A stretch of 48,085 bases of DNA from positions 1-48,085 of the forward strand of contig NZ_ASXG01000064.1 of the NCBI RefSeq assembly GCF_000411975.1. The letters run 5' to 3'. Within the stretch, counting starts at the first letter, position 1. Each line of letters begins with the position of its first letter. The notes beneath the pieces are model-generated. The model ran no database searches. It saw nothing but the letters and a program-made list of their open reading frames with translations, and was not told the DNA's origin. The translations under genes and the position numbers were made by a program. Of the stretch, positions 29,139 through 36,778 are shown one piece after another. The DNA is from Amycolatopsis orientalis DSM 43388 (GTDB lineage Bacteria > Actinomycetota > Actinomycetes > Mycobacteriales > Pseudonocardiaceae).

Positions 29139-29725
29139 CCGAGCGTCGTGTCACCGCCAACCTCGCCCTGACCCTCGACGGCCGCTACCACGGTCCGGAA
29201 GGCCCCGGCGACATGAGCGCGATCATCCCCTACGTCACCACCGAGACCGCCCGCAACCAGCTGACCCGCATCTGGGAGAACGCGACGACCGCGCTGCTCG
29301 GCCGCCGCAACGCGGAAGGCTTCCTGGGCTTCTGGCCGAGCGTCGCCGACGACGAGAACGCCGACCCGCGCGACCGCGGTTACGCGAAATGGTTGGTGGA
29401 CACGGAAAAGGTGGTCCTGTCGAGCACGCTCACCGAGCCGCCGTGGGAACACACGCGCATCGTGAACGCACCCGCCGCCGAGGTCGTCGCCTCGCTCAGA
29501 GCGGACGGCGAGGGCGACATTCTGGTCAACAGCAGTGTCAGCGTGATCAAAGCGCTGCTGGCCGAGGACCTGATCGACCGGCTGTATCTGATCATCTGCC
29601 CGCAGATCGCCGGCGGCGGCCCGCGTCTGTTCGACGACGGCCTGCCCGGTACCAAGTGGACAGTCGCGCTCCAGGAGACCGGCGATCTCGGCGAAGTGGC
29701 CCTGGTTTACGACCGCGTGCGCTGA
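29135..29725 (+). CDS. Dihydrofolate reductase family protein, second copy
   Basis: A 196-residue RibD-C/DHFR-fold protein (VTANLALTLDGRYHGPEGPGD, TTALLGRRNAEGFLGFWP, DILVNSSVSVIKALLAEDLIDRLYLII). It is only distantly similar to the copy at 22584. It is probably an NAD(P)H-dependent reductase with unknown substrate. Translationally coupled to the ArsR-SRPBCC gene, an arrangement common among actinomycetes. Confidence 0.88.
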   Translation: MTERRVTANLALTLDGRYHGPEGPGDMSAIIPYVTTETARNQLTRIWENATTALLGRRNAEGFLGFWPSVADDENADPRDRGYAKWLVDTEKVVLSSTLTEPPWEHTRIVNAPAAEVVASLRADGEGDILVNSSVSVIKALLAEDLIDRLYLIICPQIAGGGPRLFDDGLPGTKWTVALQETGDLGEVALVYDRVR

Positions 29726-29730
29726 TCGGC

Positions 29731-29762
29731 TTGACCTTCACGCATACGGCAATGTTTAGCGT
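29731..29762 (+). promoter_or_regulatory. MerR-type promoter with long spacer
   Basis: TTGACC (29731-29736) and TAGCGT (29757-29762) are separated by 20 bases, the overlong spacing typical of promoters that MerR proteins activate by DNA distortion. The -10 ends eight bases before the SDR ATG. A MerR gene lies second in the same transcript. I do not see a clean dyad in the spacer. Confidence 0.4.
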
Positions 29763-29770
29763 CGGATGCC

Positions 29771-30532
29771 ATGAGTGAAGGACAGTTTCCCGGCAAGACC
29801 GTGATCGTCACCGGCGGCGGAACGGGCATCGGGCAGGTCACCGCACGCGAGTTCGCCCGGGAAGGCGCGAACGTTCTCGTCGTCGGCCGGACGGCGGAGC
29901 GGCTCGCCGAAACCGCGGCGGGCTTCCCGCGGATCCGCCCGTTCGCCGCCGACCTGACGGAGCCAGGCGCCGCCGAGGCGATCACCGCTGCCGCGCTCGC
30001 CGAATTCGGCCGGATCGACGTGCTGGTGAACAACGCCGGCATCGTCGATCCGGCCGCGCTGGGCGAGATCAAACCCGGCGCGTTCGACGCGGTGGTGGCG
30101 ACGAACTTGCTCGCACCGGTCTACCTGGTGCAGGCCGCGCTGCCGCACCTGAGCGAAGCCAAGGGCGCGATCGTCAACGTGACGACCGCGATCGGCCAAC
30201 GCGGATGGCCGATGCCCGGCCGAGAGTTCTACGCGGCGACGAAAGCCGCGCTGGACTCGCTGACCCGAAGCTGGGCAGTACAACTCGCCCCGCGCGGCAT
30301 CCGCGTCACCGCAGTGGCCCCCGGCCCGGTCGCCACCGAGATCTACGCCCGCGAAGGCCTGACCGCCGAACAAGCCCAGTCCCAGCACGAAACCCTGCGG
30401 GAAATGGTGCCGCTGCGGCGCCTGGCCCAACCGGAAGAAGTCGCGCACTGGATCGTCCACCTGGCCAGCCCCGCCGCCGAGTACCTGACCGGAGTCGTCC
30501 TCCCCGTCGACGGCGGCGCAGTGATCGCTTAG
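29771..30532 (+). CDS. Short-chain dehydrogenase/reductase
   Basis: A 253-residue classical SDR. TGGGTGIG (15-22) binds the nucleotide, NNAG is present, and the YAATK motif provides catalytic Tyr and Lys. Where most SDRs have the catalytic Ser (NISS), this protein has NVTT, and two extra residues precede the Tyr, so Thr would have to replace Ser. VAPGPVATEI follows as usual. It is 18 bases upstream of merR, which probably controls it. Substrate unknown. Confidence 0.9.
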   Translation: MSEGQFPGKTVIVTGGGTGIGQVTAREFAREGANVLVVGRTAERLAETAAGFPRIRPFAADLTEPGAAEAITAAALAEFGRIDVLVNNAGIVDPAALGEIKPGAFDAVVATNLLAPVYLVQAALPHLSEAKGAIVNVTTAIGQRGWPMPGREFYAATKAALDSLTRSWAVQLAPRGIRVTAVAPGPVATEIYAREGLTAEQAQSQHETLREMVPLRRLAQPEEVAHWIVHLASPAAEYLTGVVLPVDGGAVIA

Positions 30533-30550
30533 CGGCGTACGCTCGGGTCG

Positions 30551-30949
30551 GTGCGGATCGGAGAGCTGGCGAAGGCCACCGGCGTGACGACCAGGGCGCT
30601 GAGGTTCTACGAGGAGCAGGGCCTGCTGACCGCGGCCCGCTCCCACAACGGGTACCGGCGATACGACGAGTCCGCGATCGAGCGGGTGGCGAACATCCGC
30701 TACCTGCTCGATTCGGGGCTCACCATGGAAGACATCCGGCCGTTGGGCTCGTGCCTGCAAGGAGACCTGCCCTCGCGACGATTGTCCTCAAGCGCGGTGG
30801 CCTTGGTGGACCGTCGGCTGGCGGTGCTGGACGAACGGATCGCGGCGTTGTCCCGGACTCGGGAACAGTTAGCTTCCCGAGTGGCCGCGGCGCGTGGCGA
30901 CGGACGCGGCGGACGGAAGTTAGCCGGGCAGGACTGTCCATCTGAGTAA
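30551..30949 (+). CDS. MerR family transcriptional regulator
   Basis: A 132-residue regulator with the MerR DNA-binding domain (MRIGELAKATGVTTRALRFYEEQGLL, NGYRRYDESAIERV) and a coiled-coil dimerisation helix (about 80-115). The C-terminal tail is short and basic, with Cys129 close to the end, and resembles small-molecule-responsive SDR-linked regulators. It follows the SDR gene by 18 bases and likely activates the long-spacer promoter upstream of the pair. Confidence 0.9.
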   Translation: MRIGELAKATGVTTRALRFYEEQGLLTAARSHNGYRRYDESAIERVANIRYLLDSGLTMEDIRPLGSCLQGDLPSRRLSSSAVALVDRRLAVLDERIAALSRTREQLASRVAAARGDGRGGRKLAGQDCPSE

Positions 30950-31178
30950 GGTTCTATCTGACTTACGTGGGGTAAGACCCGGATCCATGTCGGTCCCGGC
31001 GCGACTACGCGACGCCCTTGACCGCTTCCTTCGGTGTGGAAGAGTCCGCTGTCCCCTGCGGAACGTGTCTCCTGCCCTTTCCGCGTCAGCGGCATCTGGT
31101 TCAGCTCGGCGGTGCAGCGGTAACGCGCCACCTGCCGACCGCGACTTGCCAGGACAGTCGCTCGAACTGGAGGGCGTG

Positions 31179-31685
31179 ATGACGAGTACTCGCCTTATGG
31201 TCGGCGTCGGCGCCTTGGCGCTCGCCATTGCGGCCACCGCCACGGTCACCTACGTCGTGACGGAGCCGAACGCGACGGCATTCATCTCGCCCGGGTCGAT
31301 CCCCTTGCCTAAGAACACATTCATGCTGACCGGTGTCCTCACGATCGAAAGCGGCCCGTCAGGGGTGCGGTCGAGCGGCACCGGAGGAACTGACTCCGAC
31401 TGCCAAGGGACCGGCGGGTACTCGGATCTCACGCCCGGAACTGCCGTCAAGGTGTCCGATCGGTCCGGACAGGTGGTCGCAACCGGTTCGATCACCGGCG
31501 GACAGGTGCAAACCACCTATTTCGACGGGCAGAACGTCGTGACCGGCTGCCAGCTCGGATTCACCGTCAACGACGTCCCTGACGGGCTGCCGTCCTATGT
31601 GCTGACAGTGTCGCACCGCGGAGACCAGTTCCTGACAGCTGACCAAGCCCACGCGCCGATCACCCTCACCATCGGGGGCGGGTGA
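31179..31685 (+). CDS. Exported membrane-anchored protein, unknown function
   Basis: A 168-residue protein with an N-terminal hydrophobic segment (about 6-27) that serves as a signal anchor or signal peptide, then a beta-rich extracytoplasmic part with two cysteines (in DSDCQG and VTGCQLG) that could form a disulfide. The ATG at 31179 follows a strong ggaggg site; an open frame extending upstream starts with unlikely sequence. No family recognised. The gap from merR (30950-31178) shows no gene. Confidence 0.7.
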   Translation: MTSTRLMVGVGALALAIAATATVTYVVTEPNATAFISPGSIPLPKNTFMLTGVLTIESGPSGVRSSGTGGTDSDCQGTGGYSDLTPGTAVKVSDRSGQVVATGSITGGQVQTTYFDGQNVVTGCQLGFTVNDVPDGLPSYVLTVSHRGDQFLTADQAHAPITLTIGGG

Positions 31686-31767
31686 TCGGCGCGTTCGTCT
31701 CCGCGTGGCGGTTCTGTGGCACGCGGCGGATGTGCTGCAGTGAATCGCCATCCAGTGCCGCTGAGGG

Positions 31768-31841
31768 TGGGGCCGGAGAGACTCGAACTCTCACTGGCAC
31801 GGACCTAAACCGTGTGCCTCTGCCAATTGGGCTACGGCCCC
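31768..31841 (-). tRNA. tRNA with UAG anticodon (Leu, CUN codons), class I shape
   Basis: The minus strand folds into a complete cloverleaf: acceptor ggggccg/cggcccc, D arm from gccc to aggc, anticodon stem cacgg/ccgtg with loop tttaggt, variable loop ccagt, T arm gagag-ttcgagt-ctctc and discriminator A. CCA is not encoded. The anticodon is UAG, reading CUA, with G37 and A73 as in leucine tRNAs. The variable loop is only five bases, whereas bacterial leucine tRNAs are class II with a long arm. The identity is therefore leucine by anticodon, with that structural exception. Confidence 0.9.
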
Positions 31842-31965
31842 CAAGAACCAGGGCTGATCGTAGCGCGCGCCACGTTCGGGTTCGCTCGGCGTGGCCAGTG
31901 GCCGTCGGGCGGGGGGCGTCCTCTACCGTGGACCGCCTACAGTCCGACTGCGGCGAGGAGGGCAC

Positions 31966-32187
31966 GTGGCTCGCGACCCCGAGACCATCGAGCGTGAGAT
32001 CGAGCAGGCGAGGACCGCTTTGGCGGCGACCCTCGACCAGCTGGGCACGAAAGCCAACCCGCAGAAACTCGCCGAGCAGGCGAAGGACGGCGTGCGCGCG
32101 AAGCTCGACAACCCGAAGGTCAAGTACCCGCTGATCGGGGCTGGCGTGCTGGTGGCCGTGCTGCTGGTGCGGAAGCTGTTCCGCTGA
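31966..32187 (+). CDS. DUF3618 family membrane protein
   Basis: A 73-residue protein: an N-terminal amphipathic helix (RDPETIEREIEQARTALAATLDQLGTKA) typical of DUF3618, then a single membrane helix near the C-terminus (LIGAGVLVAVLLVRKLF). The GTG follows a gaggagg site. It is encoded next to the tRNA gene on the opposite strand. Function unknown. Confidence 0.88.
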   Translation: MARDPETIEREIEQARTALAATLDQLGTKANPQKLAEQAKDGVRAKLDNPKVKYPLIGAGVLVAVLLVRKLFR

Positions 32188-32585
32188 GTCGCTGACGGGT
32201 GCGCCCGCGGTTACGCCGGGTGCTGACGCGGCCGCGGATGCTGCGGTCCCGGTGTGCGTCCCTGGATGGCGCATCGACAGCTGCGATCGTTACGCCCGGT
32301 GAACTTCGTGAGAAGTGCCACTGAACCAGGGCTCACCTGTTTGGCGGTCGCCCACCTGGGGCGGTTCGGGGCATCACGTTCGCCGGATCGGGCTACCCCT
32401 TCGGGGTGACGCCGGGGTTTGCGGGCCGCTTTGTCCGACCTGGGCAGCGGTTACGGGCACTCAAGGGCCGTGGGATGCCGAAGCTCCCTTGTGACGGCGA
32501 GGTCGCCGCGTGGGAGGGCAGCGGTCAGGAACGCGAGCACTGTCATGCAATGCGCGAAGAGGACGCGAACGGGGCTCGCTAGCTC
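32188..32585. other. Intergenic region without a supported gene
   Basis: About 400 bases with no open frame I can support. A short stem accccttcggggt lies at 32395-32407. The region leads into the tandem-repeat field. Confidence 0.4.
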
Positions 32586-32827
32586 GCGAAGGCCAGACCA
32601 GCGGCTAGACCGGCCCGGAAAGCGAACCAGCGGCAGGACTGGCCCGCGAAGGGCTGGACCGGCGGCATGACCACTTTGCGAAGAGCGAACTAGCGGCTAG
32701 ATCGGCCCGTAAAAGGGCGAACCGACGAGACCGGGCCACGAAGGGCGAACCGGCGGCGAAATCGGCCAGTGAAGGCTGGACCAGCGACGAAACCAGCCCG
32801 CACCGGGCGAATCAGCCCGCCACGAAG
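32586..32827. repeat. Degenerate ~31-bp tandem repeat field
   Basis: About eight diverged units of 28-36 bases, each with a gcgaacc-agcggc half and an agaccggcccg-gaagg half. Clear examples begin near 32621, 32683, 32715 and 32743. Units differ from each other at many positions and there are no constant-length spacers, so it is not a CRISPR array. No protein frame is preserved through the units. Confidence 0.6.
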
Positions 32828-32856
32828 CGAGCTGTACAGGAAAAGCTGGCGAGGGG

Positions 32857-33384
32857 TCAGGCGCGTGCGACCGGAGGCGTGGCCGACGCGCCCGCTGTCA
32901 CACCCGGGCGGCTCGCCTCGTCGGGCTTGCGGTCTTCGACCTCTTTCGGGAGCTGCTTGCTCGGCGGAAGCGCCGGCTTGGCGGCCTTGTCCTTCTCCGA
33001 GCCAGCCGCGCCAGCCGAGTCAGTCGACCCAGCCGCGCCAGCCGCGGGAGCCTCGGCCTTGTCCGCGCCAGAGCCCGAAGCGTCCGAAGAGGACTCCTTG
33101 GCCGCCTTGGCGCCGCCCGACGGCGGGACTTCCAGCGGTTCGATCTCCGGCAGCGTGAGGCGGGCGGCCATGTACGCGCTGGTGAACTCCAGTGCGTTGC
33201 CGTTCAGCAGGTGCACGACCGTGGGTCGCTCGTTCGGGGCGAGCTTCTCCACGAGCTGGTCGGCCCGGTCGCGGGCGGCGATGATGCCCGGCGCCTTGCC
33301 GGTCAGCTCCTTGCCGCGGCCGCTGACGGTGATCGTCCAGTCGTCGTTGTCGTGCTTGTACGTCGCCGTGATCGTTTCCACCAC
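32857..33384 (-). CDS. Conserved hypothetical protein with disordered tail
   Basis: A 175-residue protein with an ordered N-terminal ~75 residues (TITATYKHDNDDWTITVSG, DRADQLVEKL) and a long Ala/Ser/Lys/Pro-rich tail (about 95-175) likely to be disordered. The N-terminal part looks like a short antitoxin- or DUF1902-like strand-helix unit, but I do not assign it. The GTG at 33384 is preceded by gaggggtgagg; an upstream in-frame start lacks this. No obvious operon partner. Confidence 0.65.
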   Translation of the reverse strand: MVETITATYKHDNDDWTITVSGRGKELTGKAPGIIAARDRADQLVEKLAPNERPTVVHLLNGNALEFTSAYMAARLTLPEIEPLEVPPSGGAKAAKESSSDASGSGADKAEAPAAGAAGSTDSAGAAGSEKDKAAKPALPPSKQLPKEVEDRKPDEASRPGVTAGASATPPVARA

Positions 33385-33604
33385 TGCCTCACCCCTCTCG
33401 TCATCAGCATGCGTCACAGGTCGAGACCCGGCCACCGCAAACTCATGACGCGATTCCTGCTCGCCGGCCGCTGGCGCGACACTCAGTGTGTCTTTCTACC
33501 GTGTCATCGATACCCCAAGAAAACTCTGTGTCACAAGTAACGGGACGAGATGTGCGCTGAGTGACGACCGAATGGCCTAATGCACGGTCGTCTTCACGTG
33601 CACG

Positions 33605-34204
33605 TTAGATCGCTCGCTGTGACAACCCGGCCCACAGCAGATCCATCGCGTACTCGGTGGCTTTCTCCGGGGTGACTTCCGGGAAACGCTCGCACCAGAT
33701 CGCCAGCCGCTCGCACGCTCCGACGACGAACTCGGCCGAGGCTTCGGCGCGCAGGGTGTCCTCGCTGTCGAAGTAACCGCTCATCAACGCCGTGATCAGG
33801 TCGGTCTGCTGGCGGCGGGTTTCCTCGATCTCGTCCGCGGCCGGCGTGCCGATCAAGGCCATCTCGTGCCGCAGCAGCGACCAGGCCTGGCGACGCTCGC
33901 GGATGAACACGAAGAACGCCAGCAGCCCGCGCCGCAGCGCCTCCTCCGCGGACTCCGCGCCGACGATCGACTGCTCGGTGGCCTCCTGCAGCGCCGCCCG
34001 CGACTGCCGGATGCACGCCAGCAGCAGGCCCTCTTTCGAGTTGAAGTACTCGTAGAGCATCGGCTTGGACACCCCGACCAGGTCGGCGATCTCGTCCATC
34101 GACGCCATCGCGTACCCGCGCTCGCCGAAGACCTGCTCGGCGACCTCGATCATCTGCCGTTCCCGCTCGGCTCGGGGCATGCGCTTGCGCTTGGCGGTGG
34201 TCAT
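33605..34204 (-). CDS. TetR family transcriptional regulator
   Basis: A 199-residue repressor (KRKRMPRAERERQMIEVAEQVF, ASMDEIADLVGVSKPMLYEYF) with a TetR-type ligand domain. A GTG nine bases upstream is an alternative start. It is divergent from a Baeyer-Villiger-type monooxygenase across 71 bases, an arrangement like EthR-EthA of M. tuberculosis, and it probably represses that gene. Confidence 0.9.
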   Translation of the reverse strand: MTTAKRKRMPRAERERQMIEVAEQVFGERGYAMASMDEIADLVGVSKPMLYEYFNSKEGLLLACIRQSRAALQEATEQSIVGAESAEEALRRGLLAFFVFIRERRQAWSLLRHEMALIGTPAADEIEETRRQQTDLITALMSGYFDSEDTLRAEASAEFVVGACERLAIWCERFPEVTPEKATEYAMDLLWAGLSQRAI

Positions 34205-34218
34205 GCCGCACACTCTAC

Positions 34219-34264
34219 CGCCAGTAACCTACTCCGAGTAAGCTGGACTTCGGGTAACAGTTAA
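34219..34264. promoter_or_regulatory. Probable TetR operator between tetR and monooxygenase
   Basis: The gap contains the 11-base palindrome tactccgagta (34230-34240). Read on the minus strand, ttacccgaagt and ttactcggagt are near-identical direct half-sites, with gttaac further downstream. The A+T content is high for this genome, as expected for a divergent promoter-operator. Confidence 0.45.
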
Positions 34265-34275
34265 CGGGAGGACGC

Positions 34276-35736
34276 ATGGGCAACCGCACCGAGACCGGCG
34301 TGATCGTGGTCGGCACCGGGTTCTCCGGGCTCGGCATGGCGATTCAGCTGCGCAAGGACGGCCGCGACGACTTCGTGGTGCTCGAGAAGGCGCACGACGT
34401 CGGCGGGACCTGGCGCGACAACAGCTACCCCGGTTGCGCGTGCGACATCCCGTCGCACATGTACTCCTTCTCCTTCGAGCAGAACCCCGGCTGGTCGCGC
34501 GCCTACTCGCCGCAGCCGGAGATCTACGAGTACATGCGCGGGGTCGCCGACAAATACGACCTGCGCCGCTTCATCCGCTTCGGCCAGGAGATGACCGGCG
34601 CGCGCTGGGACGCCGAGGAGAACCGCTGGCACGTCAGCACCCGCGGCGGCGACGAGTTCGTGGCTCCGGCGCTGGTCGCGGGCGTCGGCGCGCTGCACCG
34701 GCCGATGATCCCCGACCTGCCGGGCATCGAGCGCTTCCAGGGCCGGGCGTTCCACTCCGCCGAGTGGGACCACGACTTCGACTTCGCCGGCAAACGCGTC
34801 GCCGTGGTCGGCACCGGGGCCAGCGCGGTCCAGTTCGTGCCGAAGATCGCGCCGCAGGTGGCCGAGCTGACGCTGTTCCAGCGCACGCCGCCGTGGGTGA
34901 TGCCGAAGGCCGACCGCGACATGCCGGGCTGGCTGCGCGGGCTGTTCCGCGCGGTGCCGCCGGCGCAGCGGCTGTACCGGAATTTCCTTTACTGGACCCT
35001 GGAAGCACGCGCGATCGGCTTCAACGGCCAGCCGTGGATCATGAAAATCGGGCAGCGGCTCGCGAAGAGCAACATCGACCGCGCGGTGAAGGATCCGCAG
35101 CTGCGCGCCAAGCTGACCCCGGACTACACGATGGGCTGCAAACGCGTGCTCATCTCCAACGACTACTACCCGGCACTGGCTCGCGACAACGTCGACGTGG
35201 TCACCGACGGCGTCGCCGAGGTGCGCGAGCACAGCATCGTCGACCAGGCCGGCGTCGAGCACGAGGTCGACGCGATCGTCTACGGCACCGGGTTCCACGT
35301 GACCGACGCGTTCGACAACCTCGAGATCGTCGGCCGCGACGGGCGGAACCTCGCCAAGGAGTGGGCGAGCGAGGGGATGCGGACGCACCTCGGGATCACC
35401 GTCAACGGCTTCCCGAACCTGTTCTTCCTCCTCGGGCCGAACACCGGGCTGGGCCACAACTCGGTGGTCTTCATGATCGAGGCGCAGATTTCCTATATCG
35501 CGCAGGCATTGCGGCTCGCCGGCGACCGCGCGCTGGACCCGCGCGAGGACGTGCAGGAGCGGTTCAACGCGCAGGTGCAGCGGAAACTGGCGAAGGGCAT
35601 CTGGACCCAGGGCGGCTGCAAGAGCTGGTATCTGGACGCGAAAGGCGTGAACCGGACGCTGTGGCCGGGCTTCACCTGGCGCTACTGGCTGGACACCCGG
35701 ACGGTGCGGCGGGAGGACTACGAACTGCTCGGGTGA
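34276..35736 (+). CDS. Baeyer-Villiger-type flavin monooxygenase
   Basis: A 486-residue class B flavoprotein. The first dinucleotide motif GTGFSG is at 13-18 (FAD), GGTWRDNSYPGC follows, the second GTGASA at 179-184 binds NADPH, and the fingerprint F154-x-G-xxx-H160-xxx-W164-xx-D167 identifies a Baeyer-Villiger monooxygenase. Such enzymes insert oxygen into ketones or oxidise heteroatoms and can activate ethionamide-like prodrugs. A gggagg site lies close before the ATG. Regulated by the divergent TetR (inference). Confidence 0.93.
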   Translation: MGNRTETGVIVVGTGFSGLGMAIQLRKDGRDDFVVLEKAHDVGGTWRDNSYPGCACDIPSHMYSFSFEQNPGWSRAYSPQPEIYEYMRGVADKYDLRRFIRFGQEMTGARWDAEENRWHVSTRGGDEFVAPALVAGVGALHRPMIPDLPGIERFQGRAFHSAEWDHDFDFAGKRVAVVGTGASAVQFVPKIAPQVAELTLFQRTPPWVMPKADRDMPGWLRGLFRAVPPAQRLYRNFLYWTLEARAIGFNGQPWIMKIGQRLAKSNIDRAVKDPQLRAKLTPDYTMGCKRVLISNDYYPALARDNVDVVTDGVAEVREHSIVDQAGVEHEVDAIVYGTGFHVTDAFDNLEIVGRDGRNLAKEWASEGMRTHLGITVNGFPNLFFLLGPNTGLGHNSVVFMIEAQISYIAQALRLAGDRALDPREDVQERFNAQVQRKLAKGIWTQGGCKSWYLDAKGVNRTLWPGFTWRYWLDTRTVRREDYELLG

Positions 35737-35742
35737 GCCGGC

Positions 35743-35792
35743 ACGAGGGGGACCTTCGCGGCGGGGGATGGAGCCGCGAAAGTCCCCCTCGT
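35743..35792. repeat. Intergenic hairpin copy 1
   Basis: A 50-base inverted repeat with arms acgagggggaccttcgcggc and gccgcgaaagtccccctcgt. Directly follows the monooxygenase stop, so may act as its terminator. Same family as the copies at 35828 and 36001. Confidence 0.7.
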
Positions 35793-35827
35793 GGTCTCGG
35801 GGCGGCAATCCACAGTGGACTGCCAAG

Positions 35828-35878
35828 TACGAGGGGAACCTTCGCGGCAGGGGAGGAGTCGCGAAAGTCCCCCTCGTA
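35828..35878. repeat. Intergenic hairpin copy 2
   Basis: A 51-base inverted repeat starting tacgagggga and ending tccccctcgta, near-identical to copy 3 over its length. Between copies 1 and 2 lies the palindrome tccacagtgga. Confidence 0.7.
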
Positions 35879-36000
35879 GTCCAGGAGGGCAGCGTTCAGC
35901 GGAAGCGGGCGCTCCACTGTGGACGTTGGCCGGGCGTGGGCAGCGTTGTCGTTGAGCGGAAAGGAACCTGCGCGGACTGAGTCGCGCGGAGGGTACGGAG

Positions 36001-36050
36001 TACGAGGGGGACTTTCGCGGCAGGGGAGGAGTCGCGAAGGTCCCCCTCGT
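36001..36050. repeat. Intergenic hairpin copy 3
   Basis: A 50-base inverted repeat starting tacgaggggg and ending tccccctcgt, just downstream of the HTH gene read on the other strand. It could serve both convergent transcripts as a terminator. Confidence 0.7.
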
Positions 36051-36066
36051 GGTCAGTGGGCGCGGG

Positions 36067-36654
36067 TCAGGCCGGAGCGAGCTTGCGCAGGTGCGAAACC
36101 AGCTCAGCCGTCGGAAGGCCGCACAGTTCGGCCATCCGTTCCAGAGCGGCGAAGTCGAACGACACCTCGTCGGTCGAGGCGCTCGAAGCGGGCTGGCCCG
36201 AGCCCGCGGGGGCGGAAGGGCTTGGGGGGCTTGCGGTTCCCGGTCCAGGAACGGACGGCCCCGAAGCGGCGCCCGCACGGGCGGACGGCGCCGGCAGCGC
36301 GACTCCGCTCTGCCGCAACCGTCCTTCTGCCCAGCGCCGCAACGGAGTCAGCTCCGGACCCGCCTCCGCGACGACCCGGCGCAGGTCCACGCGGACCCTC
36401 CCCGGTTCCTCGGTGAAGACCCGGCTGTGCACCTTCGCCAGCAAATCCTGCGGAAGCTCGTCCATCGCCAGGCACAGTTCGACCAAGCGCACCACGGAAC
36501 ACTGCCGCGTGCCCAGTTCGTACGTCGCCAGTGTCTGCAGCGAGATTTCGCTCTGCAGATGCGCGTTCAGCTCCTTGCGCGTCCATCCCCGGCCACGCCT
36601 GAGCTTGCGCAGCTCGTCTCCCAGCACTCGCTGGTAGTGCTCAGCGTCGATCAC
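36067..36654 (-). CDS. XRE-type helix-turn-helix regulator
   Basis: A 195-residue protein with an N-terminal Cro/CI-type helix-turn-helix (about 8-65; LGDELRKLRRGRGWTRKEL, SLQTLATYELGTRQ), a proline/serine/alanine-rich linker (115-160) and a conserved short C-terminal helix unit (FAALERMAELCGLPTAELVSHLRKL). The family is common in Pseudonocardiaceae. It lies 124 bases downstream of the LCP gene on the same strand. Targets unknown. Confidence 0.82.
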   Translation of the reverse strand: MIDAEHYQRVLGDELRKLRRGRGWTRKELNAHLQSEISLQTLATYELGTRQCSVVRLVELCLAMDELPQDLLAKVHSRVFTEEPGRVRVDLRRVVAEAGPELTPLRRWAEGRLRQSGVALPAPSARAGAASGPSVPGPGTASPPSPSAPAGSGQPASSASTDEVSFDFAALERMAELCGLPTAELVSHLRKLAPA

Positions 36655-36778
36655 GGCCCCTGCCCCTCAACCAACTTCGCGGACGCGGGCTTGCGTCCCG
36701 GTGGTGAAAGTGCCGAAGCGGCCGCTCATTACGCGAGTTTCGGGAAAAACTTCGACTTGCCCCGAATGGAGCAACGCG

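Noticed and set aside
32586..32827. CRISPR array
   Set aside because: Units are degenerate and run directly into each other without unique spacers; no cas genes are present.
35743..36050. Transposon ends
   Set aside because: The repeats are hairpins with no transposase between them, and no target-site duplication is visible.
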